Below are positions 36,340 through 47,560 of a stretch of 64,000 bases of DNA, piece after piece. Under the pieces are notes generated by a model. That model saw nothing but the letters and a program-made list of their open reading frames with translations. It searched no databases and was not told the DNA's origin. The stretch lies in the NCBI GenBank assembly GCA_038503035.1, contig JAVSML010000943.1, positions 254,841 to 318,840 on the forward strand, written 5' to 3'. The DNA is from Crocodylus rhombifer. Its lineage: Eukaryota; Chordata; Crocodylia; Crocodylidae. How positions within the stretch are numbered: position 1 is the first letter of the stretch; every line of letters starts with the position of its first letter. The position numbers were made by a program, and so were the translations under genes.

Positions 36340-37095
36340 ATGGGAGACCGCGTGTTGGTTCTGCTGCCAGACAGCGAGAGCAAATTACTTGCATGGTGGC
36401 AGGGACCCTATGAGGTAGTACGCCAAGTGGGGCCCATGGATTACGAAGTATACCAGACCGATAAGAAAAAGAGGCAAGTATACCATGTTAATATGTTGAA
36501 GAGGTGGGAAGACTGTGAGCGTATGTATTTAGCCCGTCACCCTGAAGAGTTGGAAGTGGGACCGACGTTAATGGAGGAAAGTAGGCCAGGGGATGTAGAA
36601 CTGGCCACACGACTGTTGGAAGACCAGAGAAGACAGGCTGCCAAGTTGGTCAAGGAGTATGAAGACGTGTTCCAGGGAACCCCTGGGGAAGCCCGAGGCA
36701 CGGTACACAGGATAAAAACCCCTCCGGGCCTGGTAGTACACAAGCATTGGAGACAGATTCCTCAGCGCCTCCAAGACCCAATAAGAGAGGAGATTACAAT
36801 GATGCTGGAGAAGGGTATTATCTGTGAATCTTGCAGCAATTGGCGGAGTCCCATCATGACAGTACCTAAGCCTGATGGAAAAATCTGCCTCTGTGTTGAC
36901 TACCAAAAAGTAAATGCAGTGGCTAAGTTTGATGCCTATCCGATGCCCCAAGTAGACGAACTGGTGGAGAGCATCGGGCAAGCTAACTACATCTCCACAT
37001 TGGACTTAACAAAAGGATACTGGCAGGTCCCCATGGCACCTGAAGATCAGGAAAAAACAGCATTTGCCACTCGGTGGGGTCTTTTTCAATTCTGA
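36340..37095 (+). pseudogene. Gmr1-like pol: integrase C-terminus fused to RT
   Basis: One uninterrupted 251-codon frame contains the GPY/F module of the integrase (QGPYEVVRQVGPMDYEV, residues 21-37, then YHVNMLKRW) and, after a linker, the RT fingers and palm: WRSPIMTVPKPDG (168-180), CVDYQKVNAV (185-194) and motif A LDLTKGYWQV (221-230, catalytic D222). Integrase and RT in this order in one open frame show that the arrangement is original and not the result of patching. It ends at a TGA at 37,093-37,095, one residue before the next part of the RT. Confidence 0.9.
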
Positions 37096-37098
37096 CAG

Positions 37099-37398
37099 AT
37101 GCCATACGGATTGTATGGAGCTGCGGCCACGTTCCAGCAATTAATGGACAAAGTTTTGGCTCCCCATGGAGGTTATGCCGCGGCATACATTGACAACATC
37201 GTGATATACACAGAGGGTTGGGCTGAGCACCTCACTGCACTGAGGGCAGTACTGAAAGATTTAAGAAGGGCCAGGCTGACAGCCAACCCAAAGGAATGTA
37301 CGGTGGGAAAAAAGAAAACGCAATATCTGGGGTTCCTAGTAGGAAGCAGAAAAGTCAGACCTTTGCTGAGCAAGGTGGAGGCAGTGCGGAGATATTGA
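37099..37398 (+). pseudogene. Gmr1-like pol: RT palm and thumb
   Basis: The frame continues the RT after a single stop: MPYGLYGAAATFQQLMDKVL (motif B) and YIDNIVIY (motif C, residues 30-37). The family has YIDD or YVDD here; the second Asp has become Asn, which should abolish polymerisation. NPKECTVGKKKTQYLGFLVG follows. It ends at a TGA at 37,396; RT/RNase H connection sequence (AGYYRKFIPRFADV) continues in frame beyond. Confidence 0.9.
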
Positions 37399-37596
37399 GC
37401 ACCCCATGCTAAAAAGCAAGTGAGGGCTGTCCTGGGACTGGCTGGTTATTATAGGAAGTTTATACCCCGCTTTGCAGATGTAGTAATACCATTGAAAAAT
37501 ATGATAAAAGCAGGAGCTCAGACCCAAGTGAAATGGACATCAAAAGCAGAAGAGGCATTTCAAGCTGTGAAGGAGGCACTGTGCTGACAACCGCTT

Positions 37597-38142
37597 TTGT
37601 ATATGCCAGATTTCAATAAACCCTTCTTGGTGCAGACCGATGCATTGGATGTGGCTATCGGAGCTGTGTTGGTACAGCAAGAAGGAGAAGAAGAGCACCC
37701 TAAAGCCTACGTAAGTAGGAAATTACACCCACCGGAACAAAATTATGCCACAGTGGAAAAAGAGTGTCTGGCGATAAAGTGGGCTATTGAGACACTGCGA
37801 TATTACTTGTTAGGGCGTCGGTTCACCTTGGTCACTGACCACACACCCCTGCGCTGGCTGCAGAGCATGAAGACGGATAACGCAAGGCTGATGAGATGGG
37901 CCCTTAGTCTGCAGCCGTATTATTTCAATGTAAAACATCATCCTGGAACCCAAAACATAAACACCAATTTCCTCTTGAGACAATATGAGGAAAAAGTGAA
38001 GCCAGGGGGCCCGGGAGGCTACCGGGTAAGGAAGAAAAATAACGGGCTGACAGGGAGGTGGATTCCCAACAACTGCAGTGAGGCACCTGCTGCATCCATC
38101 AGGAAGATGCAACATGATCAGAACCGTCTATGGAGAAAGTAG
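37597..38142 (+). pseudogene. Gmr1-like pol: RNase H
   Basis: RNase H removes the RNA strand during reverse transcription. D15 (QTDALDVAIGAVLVQQ), the EKECLAIKWA helix (from E54) and D81 (VTDHTPLRWL) match Ty3/Gypsy RNase H. At the fourth position, where the family has D in a N-x-A-D motif, this copy has Asn124 (NINTNFLLR). A TGA just upstream (about 37,585) cuts it off from the RT. No integrase follows; the sequence runs into non-coding DNA and the polypurine tract. Confidence 0.9.
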
Positions 38143-38385
38143 GAAAGAAAATAGGCTTAAAGGCACCCTACCAAGGTTGGCTAGTGTGAGGGGACTACCT
38201 GTGTGGGGTAACTCCCAACAAATCCCACATGGTGTGCTTTGGGTAAAAAGTGAGTAGGAGGCACCTGAAAACCTCTGCCTCCCGAGTTTGAATTACTGGG
38301 TGCCAGGGGAAAAGGCTGAGAGGAGAGTCCCAGATGGATGGAGCAACAGCTGTGAATGAAGACACGGCTCGGTGAGCCAAGAGTT

Positions 38386-38402
38386 AAAAAGGTGGGGAGG
38401 TG
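38386..38402 (+). promoter_or_regulatory. Polypurine tract
   Basis: AAAAAGGTGGGGAGG followed by TG abuts the 3' LTR. This is the expected site of plus-strand priming in LTR retrotransposons. Confidence 0.8.
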
Positions 38403-39278
38403 TGTCGCAGTGCACGCGGGTGCCCTGCGCCTAAAAGCAGAAATGGCAGGAGAGACCCCTAATGGTGAGAAGGGGGAGGCTCAACTGCCAGTCACCAGGG
38501 CAGGACAGGTGCTGGTTGCCAGGGAAACCAAGGGGGTCAGCTGACAGGAAGGGGCAGGGCTTGGCCCCTTCTTAAGCCCAAGCATAAGGCCAGGAGAGCA
38601 GTTCCCCTCTGGCGGCCAAGGAGCGGGGAGCTCGGCCAGTACGCAGGGAAAGGGGAAGATAGACTGCAGGAGCATCTCCTAGTTGTGGATTTTTTCCAGT
38701 AGGGACAGAACATGGATTTTTGACCAGGTGGTTTAGTTTACGCTATAGCCCAGGGGCTTTGTATTTTGTGTTTACTATTTAACCGGAGGACCGGGTGAGG
38801 CTATTAGGGGTAGAGGAGGCCTCATAGGGATGCCACAGTCACGTGGGGTCTTGTGGTGCCAGAGAGGGCACAACATTGTTTGGGGGCGTATTGGCCCCAG
38901 CCCTGGAGCCCCGGAACGAGGGGGCAGCAGGGAGCCCTGGAGCTAGGGGGAAGCAGGAAGCCCAGAGCGGGAGGAGGCAGAGAGGAGCCCTGGAGTGAGA
39001 GGGGGCAGAGAGGGGCCCCAGAAGTAAAGAAGAGGGCTAAGGCATAGGGCATACCATGTCAAGTACCATCTGCGAGGCTTGGGCTGCAGTGTAGGGGAGG
39101 AAAAGGAGCTGCAGATAGTGCCCCCTGACACCGGGCATATAAAGTGGGAAGCCTCCCGCTAATTACATCACTCAATCAATTAAAATCAAGGCATGGCAGT
39201 CAAGTAAGCAGGCAGTTAGCCCAAGACAGGAAGGCGGAGCCACCAACAGAAAGGCTTCAGCATGCTAGACCTGTTACA
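38403..39278 (+). repeat. 3' LTR
   Basis: 876 bp, starting TGTCGCAG and ending CTGTTACA. It differs from the 5' LTR by scattered substitutions, visibly a few per cent, and by two fewer minisatellite units at 38,906-39,028 (51 bp, the whole length difference). It is followed by the ACCCC duplication. Confidence 0.92.
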
Positions 39279-39283
39279 ACCCC

Positions 39284-40180
39284 TAATTTGGTTGCACAAC
39301 CAAAGTGCTTAATCTGCTCCATGCTTATATCATCGAGTACAGTCGCTTGCCATTCTTCAAGTGACTCATTCTAGCATCAAGTTCATCTATTGTGTATGGT
39401 GTGCAACATTGATTTTCCTCTAGATCAGTTTGCTGTCTAACCCATATTTTAGGCTGTTTGTTCAAAGCTTTGCTGTTAAGTAGAAATGGTGATCCATCTG
39501 GTTGGCTGTGGTGTTGTAGTATTGCTGCACTTTCTTCAGGTCATTAGTCAGCTTGTGAATGGTTAACTATGTTTTTCTGCTAGTGTGGATCATATCTATT
39601 CCTTCAGTCAATTATTTCAATTTCTGTCACTTTTCTTTTTGGATCTTGTTAGTTAGGGCTGTCCCTGCTGCAATACCATTTTCTGAGAAAGGAAACATTT
39701 GCTTGTATTTTTTTTTATATATTTGGCTGCTATTATGGGAGTAAACCCTGGTATGTACTCAGTTCTATGTACTCAAGGTATAATTCTCTTTTAAGTTTTC
39801 TGTAGTACATACATGAAGAGCTTATAGTTATCTGAGACTGGTTTGATGTGTGTCACTTTTGTAAAGGTCTTCAAATAAGCCTGTCCAGTCTGCTTTCTTA
39901 AAATTGAAGTAGCTATGCACTGGTACCATATTTGGGGTTATGGCTGCTGTGATATTGATAGTGATTGGTCTGTGATGTGTTGGGGGGAATGGGTTCCAAA
40001 ACATCTTTTTTGTCCATAACTTCTATATTGCTGTCAACAAAGGTGAGGTCTGGATTACAGCTTCATCTCCATAGGGAGCAATTCAAAGTCCCAACTAGCT
40101 TTGAGTCACGGGTGAGGCTTAGGTGGTATGCCTCGGCCTACATCTCGACCAAGTTGCCATTCTTGAGATACAGACTAATA
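39284..40180 (-). pseudogene. Old LINE, upstream part (endonuclease-RT linker)
   Basis: This is the 5' continuation of the LINE at 32,440-33,712, separated by the LTR element and joined at the ACCCC duplication. Only fragments of coding sequence remain on the - strand, such as CIATSILRKQTGQAYLKTF, in a position suited to the linker between endonuclease and RT. It holds the parent-like copy of a 54-bp segment that recurs at 33,123-33,176. Confidence 0.5.
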
Positions 40181-40189
40181 AGTTAAATA

Positions 40190-43100
40190 TATATCCATGG
40201 TCTGACCCAATAAGGCACCATTTACATTGATATGTTACATTTTATACCACATTGGCCAGATATTCTAAAACATATTAAACCCATACCAAACTCATCAGAT
40301 CCTATGGACTTTGCTTCCCAGAGTGGTTTTATTGCACCATTGAAAAGGTTCCAAATGCTTGATTTCAGATTTTTTTTTTCTGGGCTTTCTACATATTTTT
40401 AATAAGCATCAAAATGTGATCTCTATAAAAATACTATCAATGTTTATATTAGCCCCTCCTTAGTAAAATGTATTTAAAAAAAAATCAACCACTGTAAGAA
40501 GCTTAGGGTCTTATTCAGTAGAAAGCAGATAGTGGTGTACAAAGGCTCATAGTCTTACACTCAGAGGACCTGCTGTTGGTTCAGATAGGGGAATTAGCAT
40601 TTTGACATTGACCATGCAGTGAGGGTGACAACAACAGAAAACCCAATTAGACACTAAAGGCTATTTTCTCCCAAGAGTCTCCTAAATTTCATAACCAGTC
40701 GCTGTACCAATTAATTTGTGTCTGCAAGTTGGGTGCATTTTTTAATCCTTCCAGTTGCAATTACATGACTGATGATAATAGAGTCTTTTTCATACGCAAG
40801 TCTTGCCTGAATAATTTGAGATATCCTTTGAAAATGTGGCTTGCAAACAGTTTTCACTTTTTTGGCTTTCATATCTGTTAATTGTGGTAAAAACAGTGTT
40901 CTACCATTAATCTTAAATTAATCATATGTTTATCTGGTGGAGAAGGGAATAGAAGATATTGTCTTAAAATGCAGCTACCACAAGAATACATGCCATTATG
41001 TAATCCTTCTCTTTAAAGAAGTCAATAAAGCCTATCGCTACTGCAAGTGTAGCAGAAAAGGAACTGGGGGAAATACCTCATTGTTCTGCTTGAAGGGTGG
41101 TGAGTCAGTCCCATTACATGAGCAAATATTCATAATATAGCCACACAGATCTATCCGCGCAGTAGAATGCTTTCCCACATCAGCACTAGACAGCCAGTCT
41201 TCAGGTATTTGATTCAGTATCTAGTCATTTAAATTGGCTAGGGGATTTAATCTGACTATGAGCTCCAATTTAAAAGCAGGTTTTTATTCTTCCATTTTTT
41301 GTTTGTGGACAGCTGTTAGTGTAACATGTTCTGTACTGAATGTGGTCAAAGTTTACAGACTTAATTATTTTCCCTGAACTATATTACACAAGGAGTATAC
41401 TTCTTAACATAGGGGTTGCCATGTTGTTAGTTATCTGTTTTTATTACTGTCATTGCTGAAAATAATTGAGAAAAATGATACCCTAAAACACTTAGTATAT
41501 CCTTCTTACTATTTCTGCTGAGCAAACTTTTTCTGTTTGGGGGGTGGGGTGCATATTTTTCCCTAGATACATCCACAGTGTTTTGCATTGGCTACTATTT
41601 TTTTCTATGGTATTTCTGTAAAAATGTTTAACTTGGAATGCTTCTTACCAACTGCTAATGCAGTATTTTAAATTGGCCTGCAAAATTAGTTCCAATTTGC
41701 CCGATTTACTAGAATAATTTGTTTTAACTTTACAGTGTCACTGTTGTTGATCTGTCAAGCTGTTTATTAGAAATACCCATTTTTAAAAAATGTATTGCTC
41801 AGCTATTAAAATAAGAGCCAGGCTAAAACTTGGCAGGCAAGTTTTCTGTCCATTAGTGAATTTCCATTAGCATTCATTGAAATTGGTTTGGTCACTTCTT
41901 TAACTTACATTTTATTTATATGTTTAAAAAGCTTTTATTTCTTACAACGTAAGAAGTACAACCGCCTTGTAATGAAACAAATCCATCTTCAAATGGATGT
42001 AATGCATGTGGCCCCTGTTGACTTGAGAGGTAATTTTAGGCATAATTTGCCAAGACATAGTGAACAAAATTAACTTTCCATATAGGCAGGTTAAAAAGGT
42101 CCACTCATAATTTTGGTATCACAGATATGTGGATAAATCTAGAAGTAGGATGATACAAAAGTTTGGAAGGCAAATCCTGAGACGATCCAGTCATCTAAAA
42201 TTCCTAAATCCAATATCACTTCCTGACAATCTAGAGACAATCAAAAGTTTTTCTTTGGACTTCAGTTGGGAACAATATCACAGATGATCAGCTTATCTCA
42301 ACACTTTGTCCTACATTAGCCCAAACCTTGTTTTGCTAAATCAGACTGGATAGGGCATGTGAAAAAGCTCACATGATAGTTTTACATATCTGTCTCTAGA
42401 ACCAGCTTGAATCTTGGCATGTAGAGCTACATTAAAAATGGAAAATAACCTAACACAACATTAACTAATTTGTTTCAATCCTCCTTAAATGTTTGACCTG
42501 AAGGAAGAAGTGGAGCTTTATATCAAATCTACTACATTTTGCCCATTCTAAATATTAGTGTTTTATTAGGCACTGCCTTAATAAAAATTGTTTTGCAATC
42601 TCCAAGAGGGTCAGAGATAAAAGGTGACAAATTAGTGTCTGTCCACTTTTCTAAAATTGTCTAACACAGTACCAAAAAGAGCTCATTTTGACAGTGTACA
42701 TAATTTATATTGCAGTTTAAAATTTCACATCATTACATCAAGCTCCAGCGGAGCATGAACAACAATCTATACCAAGGTGATTCATTTATCCTACTCATAT
42801 AGGGTGATGGTGGCACCCTGAATCCTTCAGCAAAGTGTCTCGCCTGAATTCTGAAGGTTCCCTTTTTCTCAAGCTGCATGTTACTATTTAGAGCACATAG
42901 CACCATGGGGATCCTACAGATGGGAAAGGCATGTAGGAGCCCCTGTGTCAGCTCTATACCATAGATGTCCTTTTATAGCTGGCTATTTCAACTTAAGAGC
43001 ACTTTGCAGTAGAGCAGTGTAAAAGTGCCCTCAGACCAGGAGAGAGCATGATCCAGTACTTGCAGCATTAGTGGTGGATTCTCATGGAGTTTTTGAGTCA

Positions 43101-43350
43101 GGGCCCATCCATGTGCTTTACACTTGTCCAGTGCCTAACATGGTGGAATCCTGACCTATGCGGGTTACTACTATAATAAAAATAATACCATTTTTTGTAT
43201 TACAGAAAGGGGGAAATATCACTGATTAAATTTAAATCACATAATGATTTCAGTGAAAGAAACTTTCTATTTTTTCCTCCACTTGTATAAGTATATTAGT
43301 TAAGTGTGCATAAAGTAATTTATCAGTTCAGTACAGCTCTAACACAACTC
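40190..43350. other. No gene or classified repeat seen
   Basis: AT-rich, low in recognisable repeats. Short frames only. The stretch at about 41,640-41,900 has even composition and no repeat signature and is a candidate for conserved non-coding DNA (inference). Confidence 0.4.
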
Positions 43351-43353
43351 CAT

Positions 43354-43356
<3 letters not shown>

Positions 43357-43395
<39 letters not shown>

Positions 43396-43426
43396 TAAAT
43401 AAGAGAGAGAGAGAGAAAGAGAGAAA
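43357..43426. repeat. (AC)n then (AG)n microsatellites
   Basis: An (AC)17 run at 43,357-43,390, then after a short spacer an AG-rich run at 43,402-43,426. Confidence 0.97.
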
Positions 43427-43706
43427 TGCATTCCCTTCCCTTCCCCAACTATTTCTGACTTTTTCTCTCCCTCTCTATTCCCTATAGATAAGTATGAGTA
43501 AGCTAAGACGTAGGATAAGCTTTAGCATATTATTTTGGTAGCAAGTTTTTTTTCCTCTCTCCTTCTTTGATCCACTGTTTTATATTTTATAATTATTATG
43601 TTTATATTGATTGATTTTTTTTTTTTCACTTTGTGATTATTTTACTGGGTTTTTTTTATTTGATACTGTACGATTTAGACCTACATGTGTAAGTTAACGT
43701 AAGTAA

Positions 43707-44361
43707 TGTCAAGCCTCCATCTTGTGTCCTCTGCCCGGGTGTAACCTATGTTGTAACTGTGACTCATGTCTAAGCAGTCTCATGTAAATTGGTTCCTGAA
43801 TGAGGGTGCTTGAGATACAATGGCAGCAGGCCTTTACTGAATAATCAACTCAACAACTGGACCATTGCCTTGCATTAACTCATCCAAGAACCATGGACCT
43901 CACCCAGGAACAGAACCAAAACCCAACATTTGAAAGACAAAGACCCTACAGAAACCAGCAACCCCACCATGGTGTCCTTACCAGACAATGAGGACACCTG
44001 GATCTGCACGTAGGCATCTGGGTAGGACTGTCCTTCCATGGACATGCCCCTCCCATAGAAGACAGAAGTAGCCCACCCCTATAAAAGGGTGGTAGAGTCT
44101 GATGTCCTTGGGATGCCTTCTCCATCTGGACCAGCACTACACCATGCCACGTATCCACCCAGAGTCCCTGCTGGTGACCCCCTCTGGACAACACCTTGCT
44201 GGAGAAGACCCTGATTGGCCATTGAGGATCAACTCACAGCCCAGGATAGGTAGCTATCACCCACCTTCCTTCCCCAAGCAAAGGATCTGGACTCTGCCCC
44301 TATACACTTTAACTTCAGTCTACACCAAGCCTTTTTCTCTCCTGCTGCCATTGAGTAAGTG

Positions 44362-44409
<48 letters not shown>

Positions 44410-44510
44410 TGTGTGTGTGTGTACCAATAATTTCATGAGCTGTACAGTATACTGCTTGTTTAATAAATCTGTTAATTTAGAACCAAAGTTGGGTTTTGTC
44501 TTACTGATCT
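43707..44510 (+). mobile_element. ERV-like solo LTR
   Basis: The structure fits an LTR: start TGTCAAGCCTCCATCTTG, a TATAAAAGG box near 44,080, and AATAAA at 44,462 followed by a T-rich region. A (GT)n array lies between TATA and poly(A) signal. The second LTR at 46,785-47,560 has the same layout, with shared tracts GATTGGCCATT and CATTGAGTAA. No internal retroviral genes are next to it. The 3' end and target duplication were not resolved. Confidence 0.55.
44365..44422 (+). repeat. (GT)n microsatellite inside an LTR
   Basis: About 29 GT units, broken once by TCTG. It occupies the place where the related LTR at 47,400-47,460 is only GT-rich. Confidence 0.95.
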
Positions 44511-44518
44511 CCCAGCCC

Positions 44519-45290
44519 TACTCCAATCTCTGCTTCCTGCCCCTCTGCTCTCCCTCCCTTTGCCTTCTCCCTGATCCCTGCCTTCTCTCCTCGATCTCTC
44601 CTGTCCCTCTCTGCTCTCTGGCCTCGCCATCATGTGCTACTGCCTCCACTTTCTTCCCCTGAGCTTCTCTGTGTCTCCCTCCATTCCCAGCTTCTCGTCT
44701 CTGCCCTGCTGCCTCCACCTTCCCTCCCTGATCTCCCTCCATATGTGTCCATTCCCAGCTTCTGTCTCTGCCTTGCCACCCCCACTTTCTTTCTCTGAAC
44801 TTCTCTGTGTCCCAGCTTTCCGTCTCTGCCCTGCTGCCTCTGCCTTCTCTCTCCAAACTTCTCTGTCTCACCCTCTGTTCTCTAGCTTCCTGGCTGCCCT
44901 GCTGCCTCTGCCTTCTCTCCCTGATCTCTCTTTCTCAGTTTGTATCCATTCCCAGCTTCCCATCTCTGCCACACCACCTCCATTTTCTCTCCCTGATCTT
45001 CGACCTGACCCAGTTTCTCTCAGCTCCCCCATCACCTCTACTTGCTCCTAGCTCTCTTTCCTGGCCCCAAGCACTGCCCATAGCATCCCTGATCTCCCGG
45101 CTTACCTCCGCTGCCTCCAGCGGCTCCTCGCAGCCTCTTCCCAGCACCTGCAGTCACTCCTGGCTCTCCCTGCTGCTCCCTGACTTGCCTCTCAGCTCCT
45201 TGGAGTTTCTTTGCCCCAGCCCCAGTCTCTGTGCCAGTTTTCCCTGGCATCAGTCCTTCACTCTGCCAGCTTTCGGCACTTTCCTTTGAT
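44519..45290 (+). repeat. Pyrimidine-rich degenerate minisatellite
   Basis: Irregular repeats of about 60-70 bp built on CATTCCCAGCTTC, CTCTGCCCTGCTGCCTC and CTTCTCTCCCTGATCTC. The strand bias keeps several frames open for 120-160 codons, but they have no domains and are rejected as genes. It borders the LTR on one side. Confidence 0.75.
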
Positions 45291-46784
45291 CAATTAACCT
45301 TAAGTTACCCTAAGCCCTATTGACCTCAAGTAACCCCAGCTCCCCTCCAGTCTGCTGGTTCTAATCCTGGACCTGGCAACTTTCACTCTTATTTTTCCCT
45401 CTCCCATCTTAACCCTCATCCATCTCCCTCCTTCCTCTCCTCATGGACATTGTTGACTCTTGACTCCCTCTCCCATAATCACCAAGCATCCTGGGTATCC
45501 CAAGCCTGGCTTTTTTCTAATTTTGGGGTGTATAGTGTGTATATGCTTGAATTGGTGATAGGTGTGCTTGTGCTTAGATAGGTAATCCTGGGTGTGTATG
45601 TACCGTGTGTGTGTGCGCCTAAGTTATTTTTGTGTGTATATATGTGCAATTGTGTTACACCCTCCCATCTAACAGCACAATTTTGAGTTCCTGAGGGTTG
45701 GCCTGGCCCTACAGGACAACACAATTAATCATTCTAGTATGTTATAGAATGTCTACCATTAACAGTGTTTGTTTGTCAGAGTATAACTGCTTCTTAGTAA
45801 ATCTGGCAATGGTTTGAAGACCTGGCCTGTCTCTTGCTGAATGAAGGGATAAACTGGGTTACAATTAACTGCCTTCATATTATAATAGTAACAACTTGCT
45901 CTTATGCTGTGCACAATTTAAGTGGTAAACAACATGAGCTATGTAAAATGGACAGCTTAAAATTTTAAAACACAGGATGACTGATTACATGTGAGAGCAG
46001 TAGGGCAAAAAAACCTAATATGTTCCTGTACAAAGGATATTTGGTACCATTAAAACTGCAGAGACTCTGCAGTAATTCAGAGAGACTGAGGCTAGGACAA
46101 ATTGAGTACACAACTACAAGATGATCTGGCTGTGTACTGAACAACATCCTGTCTACTATAAATGTCTTGTCTAAAGCTAAAGCACAATTCCATGTAACAA
46201 AAAATAACCCTGTATCCCTGGAAGGATACTTTACACCTATTTGAAGATTAATGTATCTTCAGACAGCCGGTTAAGAACGAACACTGTACAGGCTACGGCA
46301 TGAATGCCTGATTCTGCATTATTCATTTGAGCAGCCCAACTTACTTCAATAGGGCTTCTCTAAAACAGCTCATCCAAATACATTTCTGTGCCTGAATGGC
46401 ACATACACAGCTGCATAACTGCAATTTTTTTAACTTAGTTTCCAATTCTATTTTTCCCTCTGGGAAAAACAGAATCACCTGCATGAACACCAACTGGAAG
46501 CAAGGCAATGGAAGGTCCTCCCAGGTTTTAGCCTAATAGCCTCATGATTTAGACACTTGCCTAGGGAACAGGATACCCAAGTTCTAGGTACCCCTCATGC
46601 AGTGGGTTTTTGAACCTGCATATCCTGCTTCCCAGCAAAGTCCCCTGATCATCAGTTCATGGATTTAGGCATTGCCCGGCTCCTTCTCCCCTAGTTAGTG
46701 TGGTTTGTTTGTTTTGTAGTATGATTTTTTTTACATATTAGTTATTATGCTTACATGATAATAGTATTGAATTGATAAACCTCT
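45291..46784. other. No gene seen; GT-rich patch
   Basis: A GT-rich degenerate patch lies at about 45,530-45,650. The remainder is AT-rich and unremarkable. Confidence 0.4.
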
Positions 46785-47560
46785 ATGATTGTATTAGCTT
46801 TATTTTTCTCTTTTACAAACAACTCAAACTCCATTTTGTGCTTGTTCCCTGCTTGACATGAGTAAATGAACTTTGTATGCCCCGTGTACGTGAGTGTCTG
46901 TGTGAAAGGGTGAATGGTGAAAGAATGGTAACTATTTGCATGAAAACAAGAAGATTTAACTGATTGTATAAGCAACAAGGCATCAATATATGAGTTACCA
47001 GACAGTAAACAGATGGCTGAAGAACTCATCTGTGATCAGATGCAAAGAAGATAGTGAGAAGAAGGGATTTTGCATATCCTGCCATTTGAACTACACAGTG
47101 CTTCAAGACAGAGATACCAACTCTGAGATATCAACTTTACTGGAATGACCTCAAGCTGAGATAACCAGAAGATGGATAAGAAACAACCTATACCTAAAAC
47201 AGAGCATGGAAAAACCCCAATGCTGAACAAAGATTTGAAATCCCTATAAAAGTGAGATGCAGACAAGCCCTGCTGGGGAACCCACTCTCTGCAACTTCCT
47301 GGATCACAGGGACGTCTGTTCACCCCTGCTCATCACTCTCAATGAGCCTGGATTGGCCATTCAGTGCTAACATTGAGTAACTTCTGCTGGTAACTATAAC
47401 ATCTTACTGGAGTGGTTTTGTATGTATACTTGTGCATGTCTGTTTGTATGGCTGGTGTGTCCAAGCTTATGTATCTGCTTCATGTAATCAATAAATGCAG
47501 CATTTTGCCTTATCCCCCTTTATAAAGTCTCACTCTTGATCTGAGCAATTGGCAATTTTT
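46785..47560 (+). mobile_element. ERV-like solo LTR
   Basis: CTCAAACTCCATTTTGTGC lies near the start, CCTATAAAAGTGAG at about 47,245, and CAATAAATGCAGC near 47,488 with a downstream T/C-rich tail. The sequence ACTTCCTGGATCACAGG and GATTGGCCATTCAG between TATA and poly(A) signal parallels the LTR at 43,707. There is no coding sequence. Exact ends are not resolved. Confidence 0.55.

Larger units (their letters stand above)
33708..39283 (+). mobile_element. Gmr1-like Ty3/Gypsy LTR retrotransposon
   Basis: A complete two-LTR insertion: ACCCC at 33,708-33,712 and 39,279-39,283 is the exact 5-bp target duplication. LTRs lie at 33,713-34,639 and 38,403-39,278. The internal 3,763 bp encode, in order, a retropepsin, an integrase with H2C2, DDE core and GPY/F domain, a reverse transcriptase and an RNase H. 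Integrase ahead of RT is the order of Ty1/copia, yet the sequences are Ty3/Gypsy-like; this matches the described Gmr1 group of deuterostomes. No gag is recognisable, and stops, frameshifts and changed active-site residues show that this copy cannot move by itself. Confidence 0.9.

Noticed and set aside
35189..37600. Domain order produced by two adjacent, differently oriented or recombined elements
   Set aside because: Integrase C-terminal module and RT share one open frame, all domains are on the + strand, and a single pair of LTRs with one target duplication encloses them.
43357..43426. Microsatellite as a regulatory Z-DNA element
   Set aside because: (AC)n can form Z-DNA, but nothing nearby suggests a regulated gene.
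44518..45289. Frames of 117-160 codons in the pyrimidine-rich region
   Set aside because: The strand-biased minisatellite avoids stops; the Ser/Leu/Pro and Glu/Arg/Gly readings are by-products.
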